Source of the DNA: Eubacterium barkeri
GTDB lineage: Bacteria > Bacillota > Clostridia > Eubacteriales > Eubacteriaceae
Length of the DNA: 64,000 nt
Direction: 5' to 3'
Assembly: GCF_900107125.1 (NCBI RefSeq)
Contig: NZ_FNOU01000013.1
Location: 1 to 64,000 of the forward strand
Shown here one piece after another: positions 47,492 through 57,826 of this stretch; the first letter of the stretch is position 1, and every line of letters starts with the position of its first letter. The translations under genes were made by a program, and so were the position numbers. A model generated the notes under the pieces. That model saw nothing but the letters and a program-made list of their open reading frames with translations, made no database searches and was not told the DNA's origin.

Positions 47492-49873
47492 ATGGCGAAA
47501 TTAAGAGTATATCAGTTAGCGAATGAGTATGAAATTCCCAGCAAAGAATTTGTCGATATTTTAAATAAGCACAGTATCCCTGTGAAGAACCATATGAGCG
47601 CGTTAACCGACCAACAGGTTGAAGCATTTAAAAAGAGCTATGACGCGGAACAAAAAGCCCCTAAGGAAGCACCAAACGTTCAGGCTGAGGCGAAAAAGCC
47701 AAAGACAGAACCTAAAAAAGAGGCGGCTAAGGATCAGGGGAAGGAAAGGCAGAATACACTGAAGAATAAAGAGCAACAGAAAAAGCCGGAAGGCCAGAAC
47801 AACAAACCAGTCCAGAATAAAGGCAAAAACGGCAGCCCCAAAGCCGCTCCGACATCAACGGAGAAGACGGCTGAAAAGCGGGGAAGCCAGAACAATCAGA
47901 CCAAGCAAAATAATCCAAGCAAGCCGGGTAAAAAGGATAACAGCCAGCCACAAAATAACGATGGCAAGAAGAAAAAGAACCAAAACCAGGGACGTAATAG
48001 TCATGGGGCCGCTGGTGGCAGCACCCCACCAAAGGTAAGGGATCATAGCAAGCGTGGAAAAACCTCCCGCAGTATCTATAAAAAGATAAAGGCAGAAACC
48101 AAATCAGAGCGGCAGAAAAACCAGGTCTATGAGATTCCGGAAATGTTGACCGTTGGAGAATTGGCAGAAATTCTGGATATCGGGGCCACAGAAATCATCA
48201 AGATCCTCATGATGGCAGGCACCATGGCTACCATCAATCAGCAAATCGATTTTGATACAGCCAATCTGGTTGCCGATGAGCTGGGCTTTAGTGTGGAAAA
48301 GGTTGCCATGGAAGATGTGGTCACCAAAATATTAGAAGAATACGACGAAGTCGATACCGGGGATGAAATCAAGCGTCCCCCTGTCGTCACCGTTATGGGT
48401 CATGTCGACCATGGTAAAACCTCCTTGCTGGACCGCATCCGTAAGGCTAATGTTACAGCCGGAGAAGCCGGCGGGATTACCCAGCATATCGGGGCTTACA
48501 CCGTTAATATCAAGGGCGAATCCATTACCTTCATCGATACCCCGGGGCATGAGGCCTTTACCGCCATGCGTTCCCGTGGGGCTCAGATGACCGATATTGC
48601 CATTTTAGTGGTCGCCGCCGATGATGGGGTGATGCCCCAGACCGTAGAGGCCATTAACCATGCCAAGGCAGCAGATGTCCCCATTATCGTCGCCATCAAT
48701 AAAATTGATAAAGATGGGGCCAACCCAGAACGGGTCAAGCAGGAACTCACCGAGCATGCCCTTGTGGTTGAGGAATGGGGGGGCGATGTCATCGCAGTCC
48801 CGGTTTCCGCTAAGAAGGGTCTTGGGATTGAAGAACTCCTGGAAAATGTTCTGTTAGTTGCCGAAGTGGGTGAGCTCACCGCTGATCCTAAGCGTGCCGC
48901 CCGGGGCTGTGTCATCGAAGCCCGGGTGAAAAAGGGCAAGGGCTCCACAGCCAGTATGCTTGTCCAGCAGGGAACCCTCCATGTTGGGGATTCCATCATC
49001 TCCGGGATGACCTACGGGAAGGTCCGGACCATGATTGACGACAAGGGCAAGCGCATTAAAAAAGCCGGTCCCTCCCAGCCTGTTGAGATTTCAGGCTTAT
49101 CCGATGTCCCAGTGGCCGGGGATGATTTTATCGTCCTGCCCAATGACAAGGAAGCCCGTCAGTTAGCTGAAAAACGTCAGCAGATGGAAAAGGATGCCCG
49201 CCAGGCCAAGGCGAAGATTTCCCTGAACGACTTGTTCACCCGGATCCAGGAGGGTCAGATCCAGGATGTCAACATCATCATCAAAGCCGATGTCCAGGGT
49301 TCCGTGGAAGCCATTTCCCAGTCCCTCATCAAGCTGAACACCGATGAAGTGCGTATTAATGTCATCCACGGCGCCGTGGGTGCTGTAAATGAAACCGATG
49401 TTATGCTGGCCTCAACCTCCAACGCAATCATTATCGGCTTTAACGTCCGTCCGGATAAAAATGCCCTGGCAGCCGCCGAAAGTGAAGAAGTGGATATCCG
49501 TCTCTATCGCGTGATTTATGACGCCATTGAGGATGTGAAGAAGGCCATGGAAGGGATGCTGGCTCCGGATTTTGTCGAAAAGGTCACTGGAAACGCAGAA
49601 GTCCGGGAAGTCTTTAAAATCCCAGGTGGCACCATGGTTGCTGGGTCCTATGTTACCGACGGAAAAATTGGTCGGAACGAGGAAGCCCGGGTCATCCGGG
49701 ATGGGATCGTGGTATTTGAAGGTCAGCTGGCCTCCCTCCGTCGTTTTAAGGACGATGTCAAGGAAGTGGCCACTGGCTATGAATGTGGGATCGGTGTCGA
49801 GAAATACAATGATGTCAAAGTCGGCGATGTGATCGAAACCTTCGTGATGGAGGCCGTATCCCGGGAATTATAA
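47492..49873 (+). CDS. infB: Translation initiation factor IF-2
   Basis: 793 aa. A GTPase that places initiator tRNA on the 30S subunit. N-terminal IF2-N motif ([20 protein letters not shown]), a long Lys/Asn/Gln/Pro-rich linker (about 60-200), a second IF2-N ([14 protein letters not shown]). The G domain has [14 protein letters not shown] (G1), [10 protein letters not shown] (G2), [12 protein letters not shown] (G3) and NKIDK (G4). Domains II, III and C2 follow. The start at 47492 has AGGAGGG; an upstream frame inside ylxR is not supported. Confidence 0.97.
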   Translation: MAKLRVYQLANEYEIPSKEFVDILNKHSIPVKNHMSALTDQQVEAFKKSYDAEQKAPKEAPNVQAEAKKPKTEPKKEAAKDQGKERQNTLKNKEQQKKPEGQNNKPVQNKGKNGSPKAAPTSTEKTAEKRGSQNNQTKQNNPSKPGKKDNSQPQNNDGKKKKNQNQGRNSHGAAGGSTPPKVRDHSKRGKTSRSIYKKIKAETKSERQKNQVYEIPEMLTVGELAEILDIGATEIIKILMMAGTMATINQQIDFDTANLVADELGFSVEKVAMEDVVTKILEEYDEVDTGDEIKRPPVVTVMGHVDHGKTSLLDRIRKANVTAGEAGGITQHIGAYTVNIKGESITFIDTPGHEAFTAMRSRGAQMTDIAILVVAADDGVMPQTVEAINHAKAADVPIIVAINKIDKDGANPERVKQELTEHALVVEEWGGDVIAVPVSAKKGLGIEELLENVLLVAEVGELTADPKRAARGCVIEARVKKGKGSTASMLVQQGTLHVGDSIISGMTYGKVRTMIDDKGKRIKKAGPSQPVEISGLSDVPVAGDDFIVLPNDKEARQLAEKRQQMEKDARQAKAKISLNDLFTRIQEGQIQDVNIIIKADVQGSVEAISQSLIKLNTDEVRINVIHGAVGAVNETDVMLASTSNAIIIGFNVRPDKNALAAAESEEVDIRLYRVIYDAIEDVKKAMEGMLAPDFVEKVTGNAEVREVFKIPGGTMVAGSYVTDGKIGRNEEARVIRDGIVVFEGQLASLRRFKDDVKEVATGYECGIGVEKYNDVKVGDVIETFVMEAVSREL

Positions 49874-49892
49874 AAAAGAAGGAGGAACCAAA

Positions 49893-50264
49893 ATGGCTTC
49901 TCATCGTATTGAAAAAATCAATGGTCAGATTCAGCGGGAGCTGAGCCTGATCATTCAGCAGAAAATGAAGGATAAGCGTCTGAATCCAACGGGCCTGAGC
50001 ATTACACGGGTCAAGGCAACCCCGGACCTCAAGGTGGCCACGGTTTATGTCAGTATTCTGGGCTCGGATCAGGAAAAGGAGGACGCCCTGGCGTCACTGG
50101 AAAGTGCCAAGGGCTTCCTGCGGAGTAATTTGGGGAAGGTCCTGAAGACCCACTCCACCCCAGCACTCATTTTTAAGTTAGACGATTCAGTGGAATATAG
50201 CCTGCATATTGAGGCACTATTATCCGAAATTAAGAAAGATAAGGAAGATAAAGCGGATGAATAA
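49893..50264 (+). CDS. rbfA: Ribosome-binding factor A
   Basis: 123 aa. It helps 16S rRNA 5'-end maturation and cold adaptation. KH-like fold: RIEKINGQIQRELSLIIQQK, GLSITRVKATPDLKVATVYV, and LKTHSTPALIFKLDDSVEYS. AAGGAGG precedes the ATG. Its 3' end overlaps the start of the next gene by 8 bp. Confidence 0.96.
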   Translation: MASHRIEKINGQIQRELSLIIQQKMKDKRLNPTGLSITRVKATPDLKVATVYVSILGSDQEKEDALASLESAKGFLRSNLGKVLKTHSTPALIFKLDDSVEYSLHIEALLSEIKKDKEDKADE

Positions 50265-51219
50265 GGTTCCCCAGAGCATTCTGGATACCATCACAGAAAA
50301 CAAAAGCTTTTTGGTTCTGGCCCATCGGAAGCCCGATGGGGATGCTATCGGCAGCGTGATTACCCTTGGCCTGCTTTTAAAGGCCATGGGTAAAACCGTT
50401 GATTATTATATCGATACGCCCGTGGAGGATAAGCTGGATTTCTTTCCGGAAATTGCCTGCTTTAACCAGAAATTAAAGCCCTATTATGATGTTGTCTGCT
50501 TTTTAGACTGCTCCACCATGGATTATGCCTATCGCCCCGAGGGGGGGATTACGGCAAAGGTGGTCATGGTCATTGATCATCACCGCTCCAACGATCACTT
50601 TGGACAGGTGAATTTTGTAGAAGAGACAGCGGCAACCGGGGAGCTCGTGTTTCGTGTGGCCAAAGCCCTGGCCATCCCCCTGGATGATCAGATGGTTGAA
50701 GCGGTTTATACCAGCATCTCAACGGATACCGGCAGCTTTCAGTTTTCCAATGTCACCTCCGATACCCATCAGATTTTAAGTGAGCTCTATGGGCATCGGG
50801 ACAATTTTGCCCCCCTGGCAAAACGGCTTCACAGCATGAAATCTTACAATCAGATGAAGCTCTTTGGCCGGGCCATTGATTCTCTGGAGCTGTTACACCA
50901 GGGAAAAATTGCCTGGGTGGCCCTTAGCCAGAGGGATATCGATGATTATGGTGGAGAAATCAACATTACCGATGACATTGCCAATATAGGGGTTAATGTT
51001 GCCGGGGTGATTTTATCGGTGACGGTTAAAGAGCGTGAAAATGGACTGTACCGGGTTTCCCTGCGGTCCAAAACACCCTACGCCATCGATGTTTCCACCT
51101 TTGCCAAGGCCCATGATGGCGGTGGCCATTTTCGGGCGGCGGGCCTAAGCTATACCGGGGATTTAACCGTACTCCAGGAAGAAATTATCGCATTTTTTAA
51201 TGAGCAGGAGGTCGACTAA
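50257..51219 (+). CDS. nrnA: DHH-family nanoRNase/pAp phosphatase
   Basis: 320 aa. It degrades very short RNAs and 3'-phosphoadenosine 5'-phosphate. DHH domain motifs: FLVLAHRKPDGDAIGSVITL (I), VVCFLDCS (II), VIDHHRSNDHFG (III, DHH), AVYTSISTDTGSFQFSN (IV); DHHA1 motif GGGHFRAAG near the C-terminus. The start at 50257 overlaps the rbfA end, consistent with coupling; its stop overlaps the truB ATG by one base. Confidence 0.95.
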   Translation: MNKVPQSILDTITENKSFLVLAHRKPDGDAIGSVITLGLLLKAMGKTVDYYIDTPVEDKLDFFPEIACFNQKLKPYYDVVCFLDCSTMDYAYRPEGGITAKVVMVIDHHRSNDHFGQVNFVEETAATGELVFRVAKALAIPLDDQMVEAVYTSISTDTGSFQFSNVTSDTHQILSELYGHRDNFAPLAKRLHSMKSYNQMKLFGRAIDSLELLHQGKIAWVALSQRDIDDYGGEINITDDIANIGVNVAGVILSVTVKERENGLYRVSLRSKTPYAIDVSTFAKAHDGGGHFRAAGLSYTGDLTVLQEEIIAFFNEQEVD

Positions 51220-52130
51220 TGTCGGTGCCGGTGGGCTTTCTCAATATCTATAAAGAGAAGGGAATGACTTCCCACGATGTGGTGGCACGGGTTCGGCGGA
51301 TTGTCGGGCTTAAGAAGGTTGGACATGCCGGCACCCTGGACCCTGAAGCAGAGGGGGTGCTCCTCGTCGGTCTTGGCCGGGCAACCAAGTATATCAGCTA
51401 TTTGGAGCAAATGGATAAAACCTACCTGGCCCAGGTGATTTTTGGAAAATCCACGGACACCTATGATATCACAGGGGAAATCCAGGAGGAAAGGCCGTCT
51501 TGCCTAAGCCAGGAGGCCGTGGAAGGGGTACTGTCGGATTTCCGGGGAGATCTTATGCAGGTGCCCCCCATTTACTCGGCCCTCAAAAAGAATGGCCGAA
51601 AGCTTTATGACTACGCCAGACGGGGAGAGACTGTTGAGATCGAAGCCAGACCCATCACCATTTCCCGCCTGGAGGTTATGAACTGGGAAGGCCTTCCAGG
51701 GGAAATCCAAATTAAAGTCACCTGCTCCAAGGGGACGTACATCCGTTCACTGTGCCATGATATTGGCCGTGCCCTGGAAACCCCTGCCTGTATGGGCAGT
51801 TTATTGCGACAGGAAATTGGACGTTTTAAAGCGGTGGAGGCCATTCGCCTTGGTGAGTTGGAATCCGCAGTAGAAAAGGACACCTTGTCCCAGATCCTCA
51901 TTCCTCCGGATGGGGTTCTCAGCCATTTTAAGACCCTTCGGGCGACGCCCCGGGGAGAGCATTTCATCCGCAATGGCAATGCGCTTTTCCAATGGAACGC
52001 CGAGGATGATTTCGATCAACTCACCCTGGGGGAAATTCTGAGGATTTACGATCGCCAGGGATTCGTCGGACTCGGACAGTTTAAGGAAGATGAAGAAGGG
52101 CCGCGGGTTGTCCCTTTAAAGTTATTATAG
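51219..52130 (+). CDS. truB: tRNA pseudouridine(55) synthase
   Basis: 303 aa. It makes the universal pseudouridine in the tRNA T-loop. FLNIYKEKGMTSHDVVARVR at the N-terminus, GHAGTLDPEAEGVLLVGLG with the catalytic Asp, YLAQVIFGKSTDTYDITGEI, QVPPIYSALKKNGRKLYDYA, and SKGTYIRSLCHDIG. The length is typical with a C-terminal PUA-like end. AGGAGG within the end of nrnA precedes the ATG. Confidence 0.97.
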   Translation: MSVPVGFLNIYKEKGMTSHDVVARVRRIVGLKKVGHAGTLDPEAEGVLLVGLGRATKYISYLEQMDKTYLAQVIFGKSTDTYDITGEIQEERPSCLSQEAVEGVLSDFRGDLMQVPPIYSALKKNGRKLYDYARRGETVEIEARPITISRLEVMNWEGLPGEIQIKVTCSKGTYIRSLCHDIGRALETPACMGSLLRQEIGRFKAVEAIRLGELESAVEKDTLSQILIPPDGVLSHFKTLRATPRGEHFIRNGNALFQWNAEDDFDQLTLGEILRIYDRQGFVGLGQFKEDEEGPRVVPLKLL

Positions 52131-52145
52131 AAGGAAGTTGTAGAA

Positions 52146-53051
52146 TTGGAAAATAAAGGTATGGTATTGGCATTGGGCTTTTTCGATGGCGTTCATCGGG
52201 GGCATATGCGCCTGATTGAAAAGACCCTGGAAATCGCCCGGGATAAGAATTTGGATTCTGGTGTAATGACATTTAAAGAGCATCCCTTAGCTCGGATTTT
52301 TCCAACCTACGCGCCCTGGCTCATTACCACCAATGATGAAAAGGTCGCTTTGATTAAAGCAGCAGGCATTCAAAATGTCTACCTGGATGATTTTTCCGAT
52401 GAATTGATGCAGCTTTCCCCAGAGGCATTCATCCGTGAGTATCTGCTGGTCAAGTATCCCGTAAAGCATATCGTGGTGGGATTTAATTATACCTTTGCCT
52501 TTCAGGGCGCTGGTACAACGGCGGACCTGATGGCGCTGGGAAAACGTTATGGATTCGGTGTTTCTGTGGTCCCTCCCTTTATCATTGAGGAAACGGCCGT
52601 AAGCAGTACTGTCATCCGGGAATTAATCAGTGTGGGTGAAGTGGCAGCTGTCCCTAAATTTCTGGGACGGCATTACAGCATTTCCGGCACAGTGGTTGAG
52701 GGAAAAAAGTTGGGGCGAACCTTTAATATTCCCACCGCCAATCTGAAAATGGCGGAAAAACGTATTTTGCCCAGTAGCGGTGTTTACTTCACCCAGGTAC
52801 AGGTGCGGGGAAAAATCTACGATGGGCTCACCAATCTGGGCTTTAATCCCACCTTTGAAAAGCACCCTTACAGTATTGAAACCTATATTTACGATTTTGA
52901 AGGGGATATTTACGGGGAGCCGCTGGCCCTGGAATTCATGGAAAAGCAGCGGGATGAAATAAAATTTGAAAAGATCGAGGATTTGATCGCCCAAATTAAA
53001 GGCGACATTATTCGCATTGACGAAAAGTACCGGAAGGGTCAGCGTTCTTAA
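52146..53051 (+). CDS. ribF: Bifunctional riboflavin kinase / FAD synthetase
   Basis: 301 aa. It converts riboflavin to FMN and FAD. Nucleotidyltransferase domain, 1-170: LALGFFDGVHRGHMRLIEKT and VKHIVVGFNYTFAFQGAGTT, with VSSTVIRE-like SSTVIRELI. Flavokinase domain, about 180-300: GKKLGRTFNIPTANLKM, GVYFTQVQV, TNLGFNPTF and ETYIYDF. The start used is TTG at 52146 after AAGGAAG; an ATG at 52161 is possible. It works with the FMN-controlled transporter at 41329. The usual rpsO does not follow. Confidence 0.95.
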   Translation: MENKGMVLALGFFDGVHRGHMRLIEKTLEIARDKNLDSGVMTFKEHPLARIFPTYAPWLITTNDEKVALIKAAGIQNVYLDDFSDELMQLSPEAFIREYLLVKYPVKHIVVGFNYTFAFQGAGTTADLMALGKRYGFGVSVVPPFIIEETAVSSTVIRELISVGEVAAVPKFLGRHYSISGTVVEGKKLGRTFNIPTANLKMAEKRILPSSGVYFTQVQVRGKIYDGLTNLGFNPTFEKHPYSIETYIYDFEGDIYGEPLALEFMEKQRDEIKFEKIEDLIAQIKGDIIRIDEKYRKGQRS

Positions 53052-53071
53052 GACAATAGGGAGGGGCAGGC

Positions 53072-54847
53072 ATGCGCTATAATGAAGAAATCATTCAGAA
53101 TGTCATTGAAGCCAATGATATCGTGGATATCATTTCCCAATATGTTACCCTCAAGCGTTCAGGACGATCCCACATGGGGTGTTGTCCCTTCCATAATGAA
53201 AAGACACCCTCCTTTTCGGTGTCCCAGGAGAAGCAGCTCTACCATTGCTTTGGCTGTGGCGTCGGAGGTAATGTCATCGGATTTGTGATGGCCATTGAAA
53301 ACATGGGCTTTCCAGAGGCCCTGGAGTACTTGGCGGATCGGGTGGGGATTACCCTGCCCCGGATTGAAAATCCAGAAAAGGACCGGGAATATGAGAAAAA
53401 GGAACGGCTGTACGAGCTCCATCGCCAGCTGGCCAATCATTATTACCGGATTTTGAAAAAAAATGGGGAAGCCCAGCGCTATCTGGCTGGCCGGGGAATG
53501 AGTGCGGCGACCATTAAGGGGTTTGGCATTGGTTTGTCTTTAAATGAGTGGCAGGATGCCTGCCAGTATTTGCAGGGACAGGGCTTCACAGAGGACGAAT
53601 TGCTGGAATCCGGACTGGTGCTTCGGGGAAAAAATGGCCGGTTATACGACCGTTTCAGAAACCGAATCATGATTCCCATCTTGAATATTCGGGGGAAAAT
53701 CATCGGCTTTGGCGGCCGTCAGTTCGGTCAGTCCACCGATGGTCCCAAATACCTCAATTCACCAGAGACCCTTGTTTTTTCCAAAGGGTATGAGCTGTAC
53801 AATCTTAATCAGGCCAAAAAGAAGATCATAAACGAGCAAATGATTATTGTCGAGGGGTATATGGATGTCATTGCCCTGTGCCAGTATGGCATAGAGAATG
53901 CGGTGGCAGCCCTGGGTACCGCCTTTACCCCCTATCATGCGAAAACCCTTTCCCGCTACGTGAAGGAAGTGGTTCTTTGCTTTGATGGTGACCGGGCCGG
54001 AGAGGGTGCCACGGAAAAAGCCATCGCGATTTTAAAGAAGAGCACCTTGAATATCCGTGTCCTTCGCCTTGGAGCGGAAGAGGATCCGGACTCCTTCATC
54101 CGGGAAAAGGGAGTAGAGGCGTTTAGAGGACGCATCCGGGAGGCCGATACTGTACTGGATTTTGAGCTGCGACAATGTGCCAGGAACCACGACACCACCA
54201 ATTCCGATGGGAAGGTTAAGTATTTAAATGAAGCCATTGGGCTTCTGAGAACCTTAAGCAATTCTGTGGAAATTGAACTGTATGCCAAAAAGGTGGCCCA
54301 AACAGCAGGCGTTTCCGCGGGCTTAGTCATGCGGGAGGCCATCCGGGTACAGAAGAATGGACAGGCCCCGGCCATCCGGGTGCCCTCCCAGGAAGCGGCA
54401 TCCAGAATACCGAAGGCCTACGGGGATGCTCAGATTTATATCCTAAAATATTTATTTCAGCATCAGGATAGATCGGTTTACAGCCGTCTGGCCCCAGAGG
54501 ATTTCACACCGGGCTTTTATCAAAAGCTTTATGGTATATTAAAAGAGTTGGCAGAAGGCGGCGGAGGGCATCTCTCCCTGCCGGTCGTATTGGAACGATT
54601 CGAAACCGAAGAGGAGCGACGGGCTTTTTCGGAACTATCCTTTGAAAACGGCACGGAGGATGGTGAGCTGCTCATGGAAAGCATGAACACCATCCATTAT
54701 TACCATTGCCGCTTAGACATACAAAGGCTGAAGGAGGAAATCGCCATGTTAGATGAGCGAAGTCCTGAGGGCATCCAGCTGGTTACCCAGCTTATGGCGT
54801 TAAAGAAAGAATTATCGAAGATTCAGGAGGTAAGAAATGGCGGATGA
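53072..54847 (+). CDS. dnaG: DNA primase
   Basis: 591 aa. It makes RNA primers for replication. Zinc-binding domain, 1-100 ([15 protein letters not shown] and [11 protein letters not shown], a CHC2 motif set). RNA polymerase core with [42 protein letters not shown] (about 253-268), [15 protein letters not shown]. The C-terminal helicase-binding domain is about 450-591. GGGAGGGG precedes the ATG. The 3' end overlaps rpoD by 11 bp, the classical macromolecular-synthesis pair. Confidence 0.97.
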   Translation: MRYNEEIIQNVIEANDIVDIISQYVTLKRSGRSHMGCCPFHNEKTPSFSVSQEKQLYHCFGCGVGGNVIGFVMAIENMGFPEALEYLADRVGITLPRIENPEKDREYEKKERLYELHRQLANHYYRILKKNGEAQRYLAGRGMSAATIKGFGIGLSLNEWQDACQYLQGQGFTEDELLESGLVLRGKNGRLYDRFRNRIMIPILNIRGKIIGFGGRQFGQSTDGPKYLNSPETLVFSKGYELYNLNQAKKKIINEQMIIVEGYMDVIALCQYGIENAVAALGTAFTPYHAKTLSRYVKEVVLCFDGDRAGEGATEKAIAILKKSTLNIRVLRLGAEEDPDSFIREKGVEAFRGRIREADTVLDFELRQCARNHDTTNSDGKVKYLNEAIGLLRTLSNSVEIELYAKKVAQTAGVSAGLVMREAIRVQKNGQAPAIRVPSQEAASRIPKAYGDAQIYILKYLFQHQDRSVYSRLAPEDFTPGFYQKLYGILKELAEGGGGHLSLPVVLERFETEEERRAFSELSFENGTEDGELLMESMNTIHYYHCRLDIQRLKEEIAMLDERSPEGIQLVTQLMALKKELSKIQEVRNGG

Positions 54848-56015
54848 TAAAAAAAGCTTAACCGAAGAGGCCTTTTTAGACGAACTGGGGGATGAGTCTT
54901 TAAATGCAGAATTAATGGAAATGCCAGAAGTACAGGCATTGCTTAAAAAGGGAAAGGAAAAGGGCTCCCTCAACAGCATTGATATTGACGATGCCCTGAG
55001 CAGCAAGGACCTGGACCCGGAAGAAATCGATGCGATCTATATTCTTTTACAAAAGAATGGCATCAACCTGACCTTTAAAGATGAACCCCTCGGAGATGGA
55101 CTGGATATTGATATTAACGTCGAGGAGCTGGAAGAAATCGAAGTGGACGAAGAGCCCATTGTGGAAGTGGACATTTCAGATTCCGTCAGCGTAAACGACC
55201 CGGTCCGGCTGTATCTCAAGGAGATTGGTAAGGTTCCGCTGCTGAGTGCAGAGGAGGAAATGGACCTGGCCCAAAGGATGGAGCAGGGGGATGATTTTGC
55301 GAAAAAGAAGCTGGCAGAAGCCAACCTTCGCCTGGTGGTCAGTATTGCCAAACGCTATGTCGGCCGCGGGATGTCCTTCCTTGATTTGATCCAGGAGGGA
55401 AATCTGGGGCTTATTAAAGCCGTGGAAAAATTTGACTACACCAAGGGATTTAAATTCAGTACCTATGCCACCTGGTGGATTCGTCAGGCCATTACCCGGG
55501 CCATTGCAGACCAGGCCCGGACCATCCGTATTCCGGTGCATATGGTGGAAACCATCAATAAACTTATCCGGGTATCCCGTCAGCTGCTCCAGGAACTGGG
55601 GCGGGAACCCACCCCCGCAGAAATCGGCAAGGAAATGGGCTTTTCAGAAGAAAAGGTTCGGGAAATCCAAAAGATTGCCCAGGACCCGGTTTCCCTGGAA
55701 ACCCCCATTGGGGAAGAAGAGGACAGCCATTTAGGGGACTTTATCCCCGATGATGAAGCCCCGGCTCCGGCAGAAGCCGCTTCCTTTGCCTTACTGAAGG
55801 AACAGCTGATTGAAGTCCTGAGCACCCTGACCGAACGGGAAGAAAAGGTCCTGCGTCTGCGTTTTGGCTTAGACGACGGACGGGCCCGGACCCTGGAAGA
55901 AGTGGGGAAGGAATTCAACGTCACCAGAGAACGGATCCGGCAGATTGAGGCCAAGGCCTTGAGAAAGCTTCGTCATCCCAGCCGCAGTAAAAAGCTAAAG
56001 GATTATTTAACCTAA
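54837..56015 (+). CDS. rpoD: Primary sigma factor SigA (RpoD)
   Basis: 392 aa. The housekeeping sigma-70. Acidic region 1.1 (about 1-110). Region 1.2 [20 protein letters not shown]. Region 2 [39 protein letters not shown] and [20 protein letters not shown]. Regions 3 and 4 ([54 protein letters not shown]). AGGAGG lies in the end of dnaG. The promoters read throughout this window match the TTGACA/TATAAT preference expected of it. Confidence 0.98.
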   Translation: MADDKKSLTEEAFLDELGDESLNAELMEMPEVQALLKKGKEKGSLNSIDIDDALSSKDLDPEEIDAIYILLQKNGINLTFKDEPLGDGLDIDINVEELEEIEVDEEPIVEVDISDSVSVNDPVRLYLKEIGKVPLLSAEEEMDLAQRMEQGDDFAKKKLAEANLRLVVSIAKRYVGRGMSFLDLIQEGNLGLIKAVEKFDYTKGFKFSTYATWWIRQAITRAIADQARTIRIPVHMVETINKLIRVSRQLLQELGREPTPAEIGKEMGFSEEKVREIQKIAQDPVSLETPIGEEEDSHLGDFIPDDEAPAPAEAASFALLKEQLIEVLSTLTEREEKVLRLRFGLDDGRARTLEEVGKEFNVTRERIRQIEAKALRKLRHPSRSKKLKDYLT

Positions 56016-56016
56016 G

Positions 56017-56715
56017 ATGCTTTCGCCACGATTACAAATGCTCTATCACTGCACCCCCTGTGGGACGGTGGTGGCAGATATAGGGACCGACCATGGCTAT
56101 CTGGTGACGGCACTGGTTCAAAAGGGTAAATGCCCCCGGGCCATCGCCTCAGATATCCATCCAAAGCCTTTATCCAAGGCCCAGCAGCGCATTGCGCTAC
56201 TGGGCCTTGATGGGCATGTGGACACCCGTTTAGGACCCGGCCTTTCGGTACTGTCCCCTGGGGAATGTCAAACGGTCATTGTCGCAGGGATGGGGGGCTA
56301 TATGATCCGGGATATGTTAGCCGCAGATGAAAAAATAGCCCGATCGGTGGATACCTTTATCCTCCAGCCTATGAACAATGTACCGAAGCTGCGTCGGTAT
56401 TTATGGGAAAACAACTACGTCATCCAGGATGAGGTCTTAGTCCAGGAGGAGGATCGGATTTATGAAATCATTGTCGCTAATCAGGGCCAGATGGCCCCAT
56501 TAAAGGGCATCGACGATGTGCTGGGTTACGCCCCGGCGCGCCACACAGAAACATTGGTTTTTGCACGCTTCCTGCAAGAGAAAATAACAGCCGTCAGACG
56601 GACCTTATCTGAGCTTTCGGGCAAGGAAACACCCGGGGCAATGGTACGGCAGCAGGAGTGTGAGGCATTGCTTCAGGCACTTTTGGAGGTAGAAAATGGG
56701 ATTAAAGGCAAGTAA
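56017..56715 (+). CDS. trmK: tRNA (adenine22-N1)-methyltransferase
   Basis: 232 aa. It methylates A22 in the D-loop of tRNAs. Rossmann methyltransferase: RLQMLYHCTPCGTVVADIGT and DHGYLVTAL (motif I), AIASDIHPKPLSKAQQRI, VIVAGMGGYMIRDML, QPMNNVPKLRRYLWENNY and EVLVQEEDRIYEIIV. It begins one base after the rpoD stop, so expression is coupled. The order rpoD-trmK-nif3 is conserved in Firmicutes. Confidence 0.93.
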   Translation: MLSPRLQMLYHCTPCGTVVADIGTDHGYLVTALVQKGKCPRAIASDIHPKPLSKAQQRIALLGLDGHVDTRLGPGLSVLSPGECQTVIVAGMGGYMIRDMLAADEKIARSVDTFILQPMNNVPKLRRYLWENNYVIQDEVLVQEEDRIYEIIVANQGQMAPLKGIDDVLGYAPARHTETLVFARFLQEKITAVRRTLSELSGKETPGAMVRQQECEALLQALLEVENGIKGK

Positions 56716-57814
56716 GGTTTTTGGCTGTATTGAGGCGTTAGCCCCAAAGCGGCTGGCAGAATCCTGGGATAACGTTGGGCTGCAAATTGGTTCCTACAGT
56801 CAAATGGTCGAGCGAATTCTTTTAACTTTGGATGTAACCCCGGCAGTGGTTCAGGAGGCCGTGGATTGTGGGGCTGATTTAATTATTTCCCACCATCCCT
56901 TTATTTTTAACGGCCTTAAGCATATCTGTTTTGATGAGCATAGCGGTGCCCTGGTGGAAAAGCTCATTAAAAATGAGATTGGGGTATACACGGCCCATAC
57001 CAATATTGATATTGCAGAATTTGGATTGAATGATTATATTGCCAATACTTTGGGTATTGAAAACCGCCGTCCACTGGATCCGGCCGCCCAGGAAATGTAC
57101 TATAAATTAGTGGTCTACGTTCCCGTGGAAAAAACGGCGGACATTCTGGAGGTTCTCGGTGAGAATGGTGCGGGTTTTATTGGGAACTACAGCCATTGTA
57201 CCTTCAGAGCCACGGGGAAGGGGACCTTTAAGCCCCTGGAAAACACCCATCCTTACATAGGAGCGGAAGGCCAGGTGGAAACCGTGGTGGAGGACCGTAT
57301 TGAGACCATTATTGACGGACGAATGGTCAAAACAATGATCGGGAAGCTAAAGAAGGCCCATCCCTACGAGGAAATGGCCTACGATCTCTACCCCCTCGAT
57401 GGGAACACCATGGTGGAAAAGGATGGCTTAGGCAAGATCGGGGAGCTGGAGGTTCCCATGACCCCGGATGCCTTTTTAAACCATGTGAAGACCGCCCTGA
57501 ATTTAGGGTCCCTGCGAACGGCGGGAAACCCACCGGACACCATCCGTCGGGTAGCCCTGTGTACCGGCAGTGGGGCAGAGTTTATCGGTCTGGCCAAGCT
57601 TAAAAAAGCAAGTGTTTATATTACCGGGGACCTCAAATATCATGACGCCCAGCGGGCAGCTGAGAATAATTTGTGGGTCATCGATGCCGGCCATTTTGGA
57701 ACGGAGAAGCTGGTGGTGGAGCTGCTGAAGCACACCATCGAAGCCGCTTTTCCCGGGGAACAGGTCCAATGTATCAAATCCCGGCAGAATCAGGATTTCT
57801 TTAAATACGAGTAA
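56696..57814 (+). CDS. Nif3-like dinuclear metal-centre protein (YqfO)
   Basis: 372 aa. A hexameric protein with a two-metal site; its function is unsettled (GTP cyclohydrolase I type 2 is often annotated). ESWDNVGLQIG and DLIISHHPFIFNGLKHI with the metal His pair, VYTAHTNID, and C-terminal CTGSGAEFIGLAK, YITGDLKYHDAQ, DAGHFGTE. A central PII-like insertion (about 130-240, VVYVPVEKTADILEVLGENG) marks the long YqfO form. It overlaps trmK by 20 bp; GGAGGTAG precedes the ATG. Confidence 0.92.
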   Translation: MGLKASKVFGCIEALAPKRLAESWDNVGLQIGSYSQMVERILLTLDVTPAVVQEAVDCGADLIISHHPFIFNGLKHICFDEHSGALVEKLIKNEIGVYTAHTNIDIAEFGLNDYIANTLGIENRRPLDPAAQEMYYKLVVYVPVEKTADILEVLGENGAGFIGNYSHCTFRATGKGTFKPLENTHPYIGAEGQVETVVEDRIETIIDGRMVKTMIGKLKKAHPYEEMAYDLYPLDGNTMVEKDGLGKIGELEVPMTPDAFLNHVKTALNLGSLRTAGNPPDTIRRVALCTGSGAEFIGLAKLKKASVYITGDLKYHDAQRAAENNLWVIDAGHFGTEKLVVELLKHTIEAAFPGEQVQCIKSRQNQDFFKYE

Positions 57815-57826
57815 GGAGATGAGAAA

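Noticed and set aside
53400-54400. Long antisense frames over dnaG, infB and nusA
   Set aside because: They follow from codon bias of strongly expressed genes on the other strand and lack start signals.
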